Source: Rhodovulum tesquicola
GTDB lineage: Bacteria > Pseudomonadota > Alphaproteobacteria > Rhodobacterales > Rhodobacteraceae
Assembly: GCF_024128855.1 (NCBI RefSeq)
Contig: NZ_JAMYDV010000005.1
Coordinates: forward strand, 1 to 64,000
Length of the DNA stretch: 64,000 nt
Direction of reading: 5' to 3'
Both the position numbers and the translations under genes were made by a program. Numbering within the stretch: position 1 is the stretch's first letter; each line of letters opens with the position of its first letter. The notes under the pieces were generated by a model, which saw only the letters and a program-made list of their open reading frames with translations, had not been told where the DNA came from and ran no database searches. Below are positions 1 to 8,938 of this stretch, in pieces.

Positions 1-95
1 CTTCGTCGTCACTGTGAGAACTTACGTAAGTTTGTACATCGCTATCCATCTGACACCTCCGTCGTTACGGGCGTCATCTCGGACAGCAGACCACC

Positions 96-2333
96 TCAGG
101 CAACGAGGGTACTGGGCGGTCGCTTACCCACGAACCCCAGCCAGCCTGCATGCCCCGTCCGGCCGGGATTGAAGCCCGCGTGCTGCACTTCGGACGCCGT
201 GGGCCGTGTGCTGTGGCGCTCGCGGAAATCGCGGTAGAAGGCGGCCAGTTCCTCGCCATCGCGCGGCTGGCGGATCAGGGATCGCAGGATATCGAGTGCC
301 TGGAGGTCATAGGTCACCTCGCAGCCTACCGGGAACTGGATCAGCTTGTCGGTCAGCCGCTCCAGCGCCAACCGCAGCGCGCCGTCACCTGCGCCCAGCT
401 TGAGAAGCGTGCGGAACTTGGTCAGGAAAATCCGGTGGTTGCCGATGTAGTCGATGACGGCCAGATGCGTTTTTTCCGCCGACCGGCGCAATCCACGGCC
501 CAGCTGCTGTAGCCAGATCACCGGGCTTTCGGTCGGGCGCAGCATCAGCACGGTGTCAATCGAGGGCACGTCCACGCCCTCGTTGAACATGTCGACAGCA
601 AAGACGATGTCGAGATCGCCGTCCTCCAGCGCCTTCAGGGCGCTGGCCCGCGGGGCGGAGGTTTCCCCGGAATGGACCGCCACGGCCCGCAGACCGCGCG
701 CTTGCGCGAAATGGGCCATGAAATCGGCATGGCGGCGGGAGACGCAGAAGCCGATGGTTTTCGAACCGCCGCGTTTCGCGAGCTGTTCCAGGGCGTTTTC
801 GGCGCGAGCCTGGGTGGCGACCGCTTCGGTCAGCGCAGCCTCGTCGAACCGCCCGCTGCGCCAGGGGATCTGGGAATACTCGACCGGGTCGGGCACGCCG
901 AAATAATGGAAGGGGGCCAGAAGCCCCCGGTCGATACCCGACCAGAGATCGCATTCGTAGACAAGGTTTTCCTCGCACAGCCCCAACAAGTCGCCACCAT
1001 CGCTGCGATCGGGCGTGGCGGTCAGGCCCAGCAGGAAGCCAGGCTGGAAATGGTCGATGATCCGCCGATAGGTTGCGGCGGCCGCGTGGTGGAATTCGTC
1101 GACGACGATGTAATCAAACGCCCGCGGATCGAACCGGGTCAGATGCGCATTTCGCGCGAGAGTCTGGACAGAGGCGAAGACGATGTCGGCCTCGGCGTCC
1201 TTTTCCTCACCTGAGTAGCGCCCAAGCCGGGCGCGAGGCCGGACAGCGCGGAAGGCGGCCATGGCTTGAGTCAGGATTTCCTCGCGATGCGCGACGAACA
1301 GGACGCGGGCCGCATCCGCGCTGTCGAAAGCCGCGAGGAATGTCTTGCCCAGCCCGGTAGCCAGCACAACAAGCCCCGCGCCATAGCCCTTCGCCCGGGT
1401 CGCGCGCAGGGCTGCCAGCGCCTCGGCCTGAACCTCGTGCGGGGTGGGGGCGGTTTCCGGGGCTTCTATCGGTGCGCCGCTGGCCGTGGGCTGGGGCGCG
1501 ATGCGACGCGCCTCGTAGGCGTCGATCCAGGCGGGCGTCAGTTCGGTCACTTCGGGCCGTGCCAGCAGCGTCTCGAAGGCTGCGCGGGCGGCCAGAAGCG
1601 GGGCAGGATCGACCGGATCTACATGACGCAGGTTCCATTCGATGCCGTCTGTCAGCGCTGACCGGGACAGGTTCGACGACCCGACGATCAGCGCTCCGCC
1701 GTCACCTGCGAAGGTGAACATCCAGGCCTTGGGGTGAAACGGGATCTGCGCAGCCTGAAACACATGCAGTCTGCGTGCGCCCTCAAGGTCGGCAATCAGT
1801 CGTAGCGCCGCCGGTTCCGTCACGCCCAGATAATCGCCGGTCAAGAGCCGCAGCTCGCCGCCACGGTCCAGCAGATCGCGCAGATGCGGCAGCACCAGCC
1901 TGACGCCGGAGGTCATCAGGAAGGACACCGACAGATCGACGGCGCGCGCCCGATCAATGAGTGGGCGCAGATGGGCGTGCAGCGCATCTTCACCGCCCGA
2001 GATCAGCGGGCGATCGTGGGGCATGCCCGGCAGGGGACCGGGTGCCGCCAATGGCGGATCGAGGCGCAGGTGGACATGGCCGCCAGTCTCGACCAGGGTC
2101 ACCCGCGCGGTGGTGCCCGCTGTCTCGAGGAGGGCTTGCGCGGGGCCGATCCCGGCGGCGAGAGCAGCTTGATCTGCGGCAGAAAGCTCCCGCCAGCGGG
2201 CGACATGACGACGGGGCGCAAGGGCGAGACCCGTGCCGTGGCGGATCAGGATGACCTGGGCGTCGCATTCCACGATGGCGCTGGCAGCAGCATCGCAGAG
2301 AGGACAGGGCAGGTCATCTGCCTTGCAACTCAT
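96..2333 (-). CDS. HIT-PLD-SF2 helicase fusion, probably C-terminally truncated
   Basis: A 745-aa fusion. Residues 1-110 resemble a HIT domain (C-P-L-C start, then the histidine-rich GGHVHLRL). Residues 140-290 are a phospholipase-D-like nuclease module (HPKAW, then GSSNLSRSAL). The rest is a superfamily II DNA helicase with Walker A GLGKT, DEFHH box, LTATP, and motif VI QLGRGLRR. Such fusions (COG3886 with COG1061) are predicted DNA-processing enzymes and are common in defence islands. The start is set at the ATG that overlaps the stop of the upstream methyltransferase by 4 bp (ATGA), which implies coupled translation. The protein ends soon after GHAGWLGFV, where I would expect the family to continue, so the C-terminus may be lost. 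Positions 1-95 hold nothing I recognise. Confidence 0.8.
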   Translation of the reverse strand: MSCKADDLPCPLCDAAASAIVECDAQVILIRHGTGLALAPRRHVARWRELSAADQAALAAGIGPAQALLETAGTTARVTLVETGGHVHLRLDPPLAAPGPLPGMPHDRPLISGGEDALHAHLRPLIDRARAVDLSVSFLMTSGVRLVLPHLRDLLDRGGELRLLTGDYLGVTEPAALRLIADLEGARRLHVFQAAQIPFHPKAWMFTFAGDGGALIVGSSNLSRSALTDGIEWNLRHVDPVDPAPLLAARAAFETLLARPEVTELTPAWIDAYEARRIAPQPTASGAPIEAPETAPTPHEVQAEALAALRATRAKGYGAGLVVLATGLGKTFLAAFDSADAARVLFVAHREEILTQAMAAFRAVRPRARLGRYSGEEKDAEADIVFASVQTLARNAHLTRFDPRAFDYIVVDEFHHAAAATYRRIIDHFQPGFLLGLTATPDRSDGGDLLGLCEENLVYECDLWSGIDRGLLAPFHYFGVPDPVEYSQIPWRSGRFDEAALTEAVATQARAENALEQLAKRGGSKTIGFCVSRRHADFMAHFAQARGLRAVAVHSGETSAPRASALKALEDGDLDIVFAVDMFNEGVDVPSIDTVLMLRPTESPVIWLQQLGRGLRRSAEKTHLAVIDYIGNHRIFLTKFRTLLKLGAGDGALRLALERLTDKLIQFPVGCEVTYDLQALDILRSLIRQPRDGEELAAFYRDFRERHSTRPTASEVQHAGFNPGRTGHAGWLGFVGKRPPSTLVA

Positions 2334-2923
2334 CGCTTGACCACCACAGCATTCACCCAAACTTCTGACGCCCGATCCGGGCGGCAATCGCGGCTTTCCC
2401 AGATGTCAGGTTCGCCGAACACGCCTGAACGGTTGAGGAGCGCCGCCAGACTTTCCGCCATCATGTCGGTAAATCTGCGGCCGTCCTTCACCCGCTCGCC
2501 GGTCCCGCGCTTGAATGACAGGTAGAGCGCGCCGTTAGGAACCAGATGGGCGGCAAGGCGGTCGACGACTCCGGGCAGGTCCGCATAGGCCACATGCAGC
2601 AGGGACGCGCAGGCCCAGATGCCCTCGAACGAATGCTCCCAGGCGAAATCCTCGAATTGCATCAATCGGGTTGGGACCGCCGCATGCGACTGTGTGGCGG
2701 CAACCATCGCTGGCGAAGCATCAAAGGCCCTGACGACGTGGCCCAAGACCCGGAAGGCCAACGCGTCACGCCCCGACCCAGACCCCGCGTCCAAGATACG
2801 TGCAGGGCCATCAGACCGCGAAGGAACAACCGCCAGAAACCGCCCCCGGGCATCCGACATGTCGACGTCGCGCGTGGTCGCGATGAAGGTGACGGCGTGG
2901 CGGTCATAGTAGTCGGCCAACAT
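2330..2923 (-). CDS. class I SAM-dependent methyltransferase (TehB-like fold)
   Basis: A 197-aa Rossmann-fold methyltransferase. Motif I is ILDAGSGSGRDA near residue 42, followed by the acidic loop VVRAFDAS. The later stretch LLHVAYADLPGVVDRLAAHL is typical of small TehB/UbiE-like enzymes. The substrate is not evident. It is the first gene of a two-gene minus-strand unit with the HIT-PLD-helicase, whose ATG overlaps its stop. It could modify DNA, a protein or a small molecule, and nothing in the sequence decides which. Assignment to the fold is secure; function is open. Confidence 0.8.
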   Translation of the reverse strand: MLADYYDRHAVTFIATTRDVDMSDARGRFLAVVPSRSDGPARILDAGSGSGRDALAFRVLGHVVRAFDASPAMVAATQSHAAVPTRLMQFEDFAWEHSFEGIWACASLLHVAYADLPGVVDRLAAHLVPNGALYLSFKRGTGERVKDGRRFTDMMAESLAALLNRSGVFGEPDIWESRDCRPDRASEVWVNAVVVKR

Positions 2924-3131
2924 GGCGCTCCATCCGGTCTGATCTCATATCTTCGCCAGAAATCAGGGATTTGACCAGGGCTACCGCTATACTCTCCAGT
3001 GCCAATTCAACGAATTGGCGGCCGTAGCCCCGATACACAGCGCAAAGCCTCGTCCTTAACGTACGCCTTCATCTGCGCGCAGCTCGTTCGCGGAAGCCCC
3101 GCAAAGCGCTTGGATACGGATCAGGCGAATG

Positions 3132-3602
3132 TCATCGTTGGTCAGCTGCCGGGTAGTGTTCTTGGCCAGAACTCAGTTCCTGGTCGCCGCCTTGCAAGAA
3201 AGCCCCAACGCGCTGAAGGAGCTTGTCAGGTGAGCCGCCCAGAAGCTCACATTCCCAAATCACCCCCACGCGCCAACCCAGCGCACGCAACTCGGCGATG
3301 TTGCGTGCGTCGCGCGCGATGTTCCGCGTGAACTTCTCCTCCCAGAACTCGACGTTGCTGGCCGGTGTCGTCGCGCGGCGGCAGCCCGGGTGACGGTGCC
3401 AGAAACATCCATGCACGAACAGGATTGCTCCGCGCCGGGGAAAGACCAAGTCAGGTGTCCCGGGCAGCCCGCGTCGATTGAGCCGGTACCGGAAACCCAT
3501 GGCGTGAAGCGCTTTGCGTAGCGCCACTTCTGCTTTCGTGTCCTTGCTCCGAACACGGGACATGATCCGTGATCTGACTTCGCTTGTCACTGTATCGGCC
3601 AT
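3132..3602 (-). CDS. vsr: very short patch repair (Vsr) endonuclease
   Basis: A 156-aa Vsr homologue. Counted from the chosen ATG, Asp51 lies in GTPDLVFP, and His64 and His69 lie in FVHGCFWHRH. These fall at the same positions as the catalytic residues of E. coli Vsr. Vsr nicks 5' of the T in T:G mismatches formed by deamination of 5-methylcytosine. The C5-cytosine methyltransferase at 7652-8920 supplies the expected partner. Vsr is transcribed divergently from the rest of the cassette. An in-frame extension to 3698 was rejected because the Vsr family starts at MADTVTSEVRS. In a paraMORC setting a Vsr-fold protein may be the effector nuclease; that is inference. Confidence 0.93.
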   Translation of the reverse strand: MADTVTSEVRSRIMSRVRSKDTKAEVALRKALHAMGFRYRLNRRGLPGTPDLVFPRRGAILFVHGCFWHRHPGCRRATTPASNVEFWEEKFTRNIARDARNIAELRALGWRVGVIWECELLGGSPDKLLQRVGAFLQGGDQELSSGQEHYPAADQR

Positions 3603-3854
3603 GCCACCATCTGCCAGACTTCTCCGTGGAAGGCCAACGCTGCAAGCGTAGCGGCTTCGTGTTAGCTGTCGCAAGGCGCTATGGTTTGCAGACTTCACAC
3701 ATTATTCAGCGATAAGGTCGCAATAAATAGTGCAATCCTTTGTCTTGAGGAAAAATATTTGACGAATACTGTTGCGATTTTTTCACTTGTTGGCTAACTG
3801 ACATCCGTTCTGCCGAGCTAGGGTGCTCGGCGGCAAGCCCCGGGAGAGACAGTC
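3603..3854. promoter_or_regulatory. divergent intergenic region between vsr and the GHKL operon
   Basis: This 252-bp gap separates two diverging genes, so it must hold promoters for both. The centre (about 3700-3800) is strikingly AT-rich against the surrounding DNA and contains several TTGA-like hexamers (3745, 3760). I cannot fix a -35/-10 pair with confidence. A Shine-Dalgarno GGGAGAGA sits at 3842-3849, ahead of the ATG at 3855. Confidence 0.5.
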
Positions 3855-4079
3855 ATGGACGAAGCCAAGCACGACAAGTTTCGGCAGTTGGCGGAGAGCA
3901 GAACAAACAAAGCTCTGGAAGCGATCTCGCGCATCGGCAACCTCTCGAACCGCTCGCTGTACGAGTGGGACGAGGGAGAGGTCCGAAAGGTCCTCAAGGC
4001 TCTGCGGGACTCTGTGAATGAGGTGGAGCAGCGCTTCGCGACCCCCAAGAGCAGAGTCGGTGGCAAGTTCAAGCTCTGA
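3855..4079 (+). CDS. small hydrophilic protein of the GHKL/Dcm cassette, function unknown
   Basis: 74 aa, charged, and predicted helical throughout. An Arg/Lys- and Glu-rich helix (KHDKFRQLAESRTNKALEAI) is followed by a second amphipathic helix ending in a basic tail. A good ribosome site (GGGAGAGA) lies 5 nt upstream. It is the first gene of the plus-strand operon, 46 bp ahead of the GHKL ATPase. I do not recognise the family. The size and helical make-up fit an accessory or adaptor subunit, but this is only inferred from position. Confidence 0.7.
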   Translation: MDEAKHDKFRQLAESRTNKALEAISRIGNLSNRSLYEWDEGEVRKVLKALRDSVNEVEQRFATPKSRVGGKFKL

Positions 4080-4125
4080 TTGCTAAGGGAATTTCAGGAC
4101 GAAGCGGTGGAAAGGGTGTGAGCGA

Positions 4126-5910
4126 GTGCAGGAAGCGAATTGGCATTATGAAGACGAGCCGGTCAACGGAGGTGCGGGCGGCGAAGTCTTCAAATCGATT
4201 TTCAACGGAAGTGGCCTGGACGCAGCAGGGCGACTTGCGCGTGAGGCGCTGCAGAACAGTGTCGATGCGGCTCGCCCTGGAGAAACGGCGCAGGTCTCTT
4301 TGCGTATGAAGGTCTATCAGGATGCCGATCTCGACCGCTTCTGGCATGCAGCGGGTTTGGATTCCCTTGCCAAACGCGTTGCCGTGCTCGGTCTGCATCA
4401 GTCGAACGCCTTGGCCGAAAAGCCCGAGGCGCTGCGCGTGCTGCAAGTCGTGGATTCCGGCACGACCGGGTTGGCTGGAGATCCGACATCGCCCAGTTCG
4501 AAAATGCGAAAGCTCCTCATGGAGATCGGCGGCAGCCAGAAGATCGCCGAGGGCGGTGCGTCGGGTGGTTCCTATGGTTTCGGCAAGGCCGTTTATAGCG
4601 CATCGTCGCGTATCGCTGTCGTGTTCGTTTACTCCCGTACGCTGGATCGTCAGGGGCAGCCGCTGTCGCTTTTGATGGGCTGCGCCTACCATCAGGCACA
4701 CGAATTCAATGGCCAACGAACCAGCGGGCGTGGTTTTTTCGGCCAGCCGGTAGAGCTCGCTCATGCCATCCGTTACGACGCCTTCACCGGTGCCGACGCG
4801 GATCGCCTCGCTGGCGAGTTGGATCTGGTTCGAGATGAAGATGACGTGGGCACGACGATCGCAATCGTCGACTGCCCTCTGTCCATGGAAGATATCAAGC
4901 GTGGTGTGGAGCGGTCTTGGTGGCCCAAGATTCGCCGTGACAATTTCCGTGTGACGCTTGTCGATGAAATGGGTCAGCGGCTTCACGCGCGTCCACTACA
5001 AGACCCCGAGTTGCGCCCCTTCATCGATGCTCTCGACGTCGCGCTCGGTCGATCACCCGAACAGAGCGGAAAGTCACGACGCAAAGCGAATTTTCACCGT
5101 GTCGATGGGCGTACGATTGGACAATTGGGGCTTTTCGTGATGACCGCCCCGGAGGAAATCGACGAGCAATCCGACAAGGAAGACCTGCGCGATAGGATCG
5201 CCTTGGTGCGTTCTCCCGGTATGGTCGTGCAGTATTATGGCAAAAGGCAGGTCAGCAACCCTCCGGTGGTAGGCGTATTTCTCGCGGACGACGGGATCGA
5301 CGATATCCTGCGGCGATCTGAGCCGCCCGAACATGATCGGTGGGATGCAAATGCAGACAGGTTGGACCCGGCAAAGAACGAACGAGAGATTGTCCAAGCG
5401 ATCCACAGCAGGATCTGGCATGAGCTGAGAACATTCCAGAAAACTGCCCGGCCACCGGAAAAATCGAGCGGTAATAAATTTCTTCAACTTGAACGAGAGT
5501 TGGCGAAACTGTTCGGTCCCACTGGCAAACGTGAACCGATAGGCGGCGGCAAAGGTGAGACGCCGGTCTCCTTGCGGCCCGATGTTCGCATTATCCAGGC
5601 ATCAGGCGGACTGAAGATGATTGGAAAAGTGCTTCTGCAATTGAAGGACGATCACGAGGGAGATTTGGCCGTCACATTGTCTTTGCGGCTCAGTTCAGTT
5701 GACGAGGGTGGGCATCACATCGACCCGATAGCCGTTTCGGCGACATTTGATGGTGCGACGGCTACCACTCAGGGCGACGGGGAATGGCATCTCGCGCTCG
5801 CACCGGGCGAGAAGGTCGAGATTGCGGTCGAGAGCGCAATTTACGAATCCGATTGGACGGTGGAATTCGTGCCGAAGGTCACGCCGGTAGATGGGGAGAT
5901 TCAGCCTTGA
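4126..5910 (+). CDS. GHKL-type ATPase, paraMORC-like (MutL/MORC superfamily)
   Basis: 594 aa. The Bergerat ATP-binding fold is visible: Glu40 and Asn44 in AREALQNSVDA (N box), Asp110 in VVDSGTTGL (G1 box), and the glycine-rich lid GGASGGSYGFGK at about 143-154. A presumed S5-like second half follows to about 340. The C-terminal 200 residues look beta-rich. Iyer, Abhiman and Aravind (2008) described such prokaryotic MORC relatives (paraMORCs) in restriction-modification neighbourhoods. This matches the Vsr and C5-methyltransferase neighbours here. ATP-driven DNA clamping or remodelling would be the expected activity. The start is GTG, with AAAGGGTG 8 nt upstream. The stop overlaps the next start (TTGA). 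Confidence 0.82.
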   Translation: MQEANWHYEDEPVNGGAGGEVFKSIFNGSGLDAAGRLAREALQNSVDAARPGETAQVSLRMKVYQDADLDRFWHAAGLDSLAKRVAVLGLHQSNALAEKPEALRVLQVVDSGTTGLAGDPTSPSSKMRKLLMEIGGSQKIAEGGASGGSYGFGKAVYSASSRIAVVFVYSRTLDRQGQPLSLLMGCAYHQAHEFNGQRTSGRGFFGQPVELAHAIRYDAFTGADADRLAGELDLVRDEDDVGTTIAIVDCPLSMEDIKRGVERSWWPKIRRDNFRVTLVDEMGQRLHARPLQDPELRPFIDALDVALGRSPEQSGKSRRKANFHRVDGRTIGQLGLFVMTAPEEIDEQSDKEDLRDRIALVRSPGMVVQYYGKRQVSNPPVVGVFLADDGIDDILRRSEPPEHDRWDANADRLDPAKNEREIVQAIHSRIWHELRTFQKTARPPEKSSGNKFLQLERELAKLFGPTGKREPIGGGKGETPVSLRPDVRIIQASGGLKMIGKVLLQLKDDHEGDLAVTLSLRLSSVDEGGHHIDPIAVSATFDGATATTQGDGEWHLALAPGEKVEIAVESAIYESDWTVEFVPKVTPVDGEIQP

Positions 5911-6818
5911 ACGCATGGGTTAGATCGCAGCCTCGCACGCTGAGGCCCTATTTCGGCGCGGAGGCGGCAGAGACGCTTTTGGACGACATGGAGCTGGTGC
6001 TTATGATCGGCGACCCGCCGGTTCCAACGAGGCGATTGATCATCGATGAAATGCAGATGGCCGAGATTTCGCCCAGACTGTATCCCAAGCTTTCGGAAAC
6101 CCGCCTGGACGAGGTTTTCGGGCAGCGTCGATCCGCGTTCGATTTGGTCGTGACGCTCCGAACCCCGCAGATGCTTCGAAGAGAATTGGTGGCGCGTTAC
6201 ACATTGAGCGACGAAGCGCCTGAGGTTGTGGACATTCCGGACCAGTTGCTCGGCGATGCTAGGCTCACGGGTTTGTTCGAACTGGGCGTTTCCATTTGCC
6301 TCCGCGACGAGAAAGACCTTGGTTCTGGCTGGCCCGAGCAGATCGGAAGCTGGGTATCGCGCGGTACATTCACGATCGGCCTAGATCGGCGACAGTCGGC
6401 CTTTAGGATAGAGATCCTAACGGAAGCGATGATCAAAGAACGCGCCTTGCCCGCCGGAACGATGGTTTGGGTGGACGTGGACGATTTGAACGTCGTCTAT
6501 GAAGAGGGAACCGCATGTGCGACCGCCTACGTGAGCGAAAAGCTCCATGAGAAGTTCACGAGTGGCAAGACGCACCCAGCAGTGACCGCCCTGCTGTATG
6601 CAGAGATCGTGTGCGCCGTCCTCGCCGCTCCGGACAACGGTATCAAGGAAGCCACCGAAATCGTGTCCGGCAGTCCCTTGGAGAATATCGCCAAGAACTT
6701 GAGCACAACTCGCGCATTGTCACTGCGTGACCTGAAAAAGCTGATCGACGACCCAGCAAGACTTCGAGCGACTGTTCATGACAGCCGTGGCCTGGTCAAG
6801 GATCTGGAGAAAGTCTAA
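5907..6818 (+). CDS. unrecognised protein of the GHKL/Dcm cassette
   Basis: 303 aa, read from a TTG that overlaps the GHKL stop codon, with GGGGAGAT just upstream; coupling to the ATPase is therefore likely. It has no membrane segments or signal. The N-terminal 90 residues are helical and rich in Leu/Arg. A central part (about 140-220) alternates hydrophobic strands. The C-terminus is helical and charged. I see no nuclease, helicase or nucleotide-binding motif that I trust. Stoichiometric partnership with the ATPase is suggested by the overlap only. The stop overlaps the ATG of the next gene (TAATG). Confidence 0.75.
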   Translation: MNAWVRSQPRTLRPYFGAEAAETLLDDMELVLMIGDPPVPTRRLIIDEMQMAEISPRLYPKLSETRLDEVFGQRRSAFDLVVTLRTPQMLRRELVARYTLSDEAPEVVDIPDQLLGDARLTGLFELGVSICLRDEKDLGSGWPEQIGSWVSRGTFTIGLDRRQSAFRIEILTEAMIKERALPAGTMVWVDVDDLNVVYEEGTACATAYVSEKLHEKFTSGKTHPAVTALLYAEIVCAVLAAPDNGIKEATEIVSGSPLENIAKNLSTTRALSLRDLKKLIDDPARLRATVHDSRGLVKDLEKV

Positions 6819-7624
6819 TGCCATACCCTATTGTACGTGAAGACTCTGCGAAATCCTGGTTCAAGAAGTGGCAAGAAGCATGTGATGAATCAGCAGCCCG
6901 CATCCTGCCGATGGAGCTCCCGAAGGTCGAAATCAAGCCGCTAGGCGACGAATTCGATTGGACAACTGAAGTTGGCGCGGTCGTCCATCGACTGCAAGCG
7001 TTGCTGACCGACGAAGGTGAAAAGGCCCTTGAGGCAAAAGGGTCGGTTCTTCTCCATGAATCGCTTCCCGATCATGAAGCTCTACGTGATCCGGAATTCT
7101 GGTACTGGGTCGCTTGCGCAGTGGGCCGCGAGTTGATCGAGGCGCGATACCCATGCAAGAACAAGGATCAGGATAGCCTTGACCTTGACAGCCGAGATCA
7201 GCAGGCTCCGAAAAACTATCTTCCCGGGCGTAATAACTTCGTAGGGCAAAACGCAAAAGAAGTGCTGTTTTTTCGGCTCTGGATTAGGGCGGAAATGGGA
7301 AAGTTGATTGAGGCGTCTGAAGTCGCGTCAGATCATTATGAATTTGCGAAAGTCGGTTCCGTTGAATTTTGGCGGAGTCATCTTCTTCGAGTTCTGTATG
7401 CACAGCACCGTCCATTTCTGCGCGCTTTTCTTGATTTTCAGTTCCCTGGGCCCGATCGAAACAAGCCAAGGCTGACTATTCCCGAGATCCGACAGCTGGC
7501 GAAAGATCTTGCCAAGGCTTGTGCCAACGTGTCCGTTGAGGTACTCGATCAAGGCCAGAGCAAAGCCTTCGTCGAACGGGTGTGGGCGCGGACGTCGGCT
7601 GCAAAGGCTTGGGTCAAGAGCTGA
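6818..7624 (+). CDS. unrecognised protein of the GHKL/Dcm cassette
   Basis: 268 aa, soluble, with several aromatic-rich helices (DPEFWYWVACAVGRELIEAR near residue 92; FFRLWIRAEMGKL near residue 150). Its start codon shares one base with the previous stop. I do not recognise a catalytic motif. The block of conserved-looking Trp/Arg residues resembles small proteins often encoded beside prokaryotic GHKL ATPases, but I cannot name the family. Its position between the ATPase and the methyltransferase makes it part of the same operon. The 27-bp gap to the methyltransferase contains a weak ribosome site. Confidence 0.75.
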   Translation: MPYPIVREDSAKSWFKKWQEACDESAARILPMELPKVEIKPLGDEFDWTTEVGAVVHRLQALLTDEGEKALEAKGSVLLHESLPDHEALRDPEFWYWVACAVGRELIEARYPCKNKDQDSLDLDSRDQQAPKNYLPGRNNFVGQNAKEVLFFRLWIRAEMGKLIEASEVASDHYEFAKVGSVEFWRSHLLRVLYAQHRPFLRAFLDFQFPGPDRNKPRLTIPEIRQLAKDLAKACANVSVEVLDQGQSKAFVERVWARTSAAKAWVKS

Positions 7625-7651
7625 CCTGGAAGTCGTCGTGAAAGTGGTGAA

Positions 7652-8920
7652 ATGAACGTGAACGTGGCAGCGGACTGCCACACTTCCGAAGCCGATGTGG
7701 CTCGTTCGGAATGGTGGCAAGGATTCTTGAGGGGCTCACACAAGTGGGATGACCCTGCTCGGCCTCCACTTCAAGTCATTGATTTGTTTTGTGGATCTGG
7801 CGGATTTGGGTTGGGGGCTGCGTTGGCCGCTTCTTGTTTCGGTCAGCGGGCAGTGTTCCAGGCGATTGCCGATGCAGATGCGCCTGCAATGGATGTGTAC
7901 GCGCGCTCTTTGCCTGTACGGTCTAAGATTTCAGAGTCGTTGGCGACGATCGTTGACTACTCGGTTGATCGCGTGGGCCCTGATCCCGTGTTCGATTACC
8001 CTCCAGAGCTCTTGCACAGTGCTTTGGCGGCGGAAGTCGGATCGACGGACCTGCTCATTGCCGGTCCTCCTTGCCAAGGGCATTCGAACCTCAACAATCA
8101 TACTCGGCGCAATGATCCTCGGAACGATCTATTTGTAGCTACGGCAGCAATCGTTGTTGCCCTAGGTGCTCGTGCCGTCGTCATCGAGAATGTTCCTGGT
8201 GTGCTTCGTTCCCACAGCGACGTCGTTGATTTGGCGCGGCGTCTTCTCCTGTCCGAGGGATATGCAGTTGCTGATCGCGTCCTGAGGATGGACGAATTGG
8301 GGGGATGGCAAACCCGAGCCCGTTATTTCATGGTCGCTATTCTGGATGGCGCCCAAGAAGAACTTGAAAGCATCTTGAATGGAGTTTCCGGTCGAAAAAC
8401 CGATATGATTCTTGCCAAGCAGGCTCCTCAAGATGTTCTGTGGGCAATCGGGGACCTCGTGGACAACGCTGGAAATAGCACTTTCGAGACGTCACCGGTT
8501 CAAGGGCCGGAGAACGCACGGCGTATAGATTTCTTGTTTGATGAAGACCTGCATGATCTTCCCAACAGCGAGCGTCCAGATTGTCACAGGGACGGCACAA
8601 CCTACACTTCTGTGTATGGTAGAATGCATGCTGACAAACCAGCGCCGACAATCACGACGGGGATTGGAACGCCAGGCCAGGGTCGTTTCATTCATCCAAG
8701 CAGGCGACGTCTTATCACACCGCATGAAGCTGCGCGCATTCAATGCTTTCCTGATGGATATGGCTTTTGTACGGTAGACGAGGAACAGCCGAGGAAAGCC
8801 CTGGCGAAGTGGATTGGTGATGCGGTGCCACCATACTTGGGAATGTCCGTCGTGTGCGCTGCGCTAACGGCAGTGACGGGGAAGCAACCGACCTATCCCT
8901 GGGAAAACGAAATAGGCTGA
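7652..8920 (+). CDS. DNA (cytosine-5) methyltransferase
   Basis: 422 aa with the ordered C5-methyltransferase motifs. Motif I is VIDLFCGSGGFGLG (about 42-55). Motif IV is AGPPCQGHSN with catalytic Cys141. Motif VI is VIENVPGV (about 178). Motif VIII-like residues follow, then PAPTITTG and motif X IGDAVPPYLG near the C-terminus. It transfers methyl from SAM to C5 of cytosine in an unknown site set by the middle target-recognition domain. It closes the cassette begun by the GHKL ATPase and presumably marks self DNA. T/A-rich codons are far commoner here than in the flanking genes, a sign of recent transfer. The gap to the convergent hipA is only 18 bp. Confidence 0.95.
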   Translation: MNVNVAADCHTSEADVARSEWWQGFLRGSHKWDDPARPPLQVIDLFCGSGGFGLGAALAASCFGQRAVFQAIADADAPAMDVYARSLPVRSKISESLATIVDYSVDRVGPDPVFDYPPELLHSALAAEVGSTDLLIAGPPCQGHSNLNNHTRRNDPRNDLFVATAAIVVALGARAVVIENVPGVLRSHSDVVDLARRLLLSEGYAVADRVLRMDELGGWQTRARYFMVAILDGAQEELESILNGVSGRKTDMILAKQAPQDVLWAIGDLVDNAGNSTFETSPVQGPENARRIDFLFDEDLHDLPNSERPDCHRDGTTYTSVYGRMHADKPAPTITTGIGTPGQGRFIHPSRRRLITPHEAARIQCFPDGYGFCTVDEEQPRKALAKWIGDAVPPYLGMSVVCAALTAVTGKQPTYPWENEIG

Positions 8921-8938
8921 AGCACTATTGCCTGTGCG

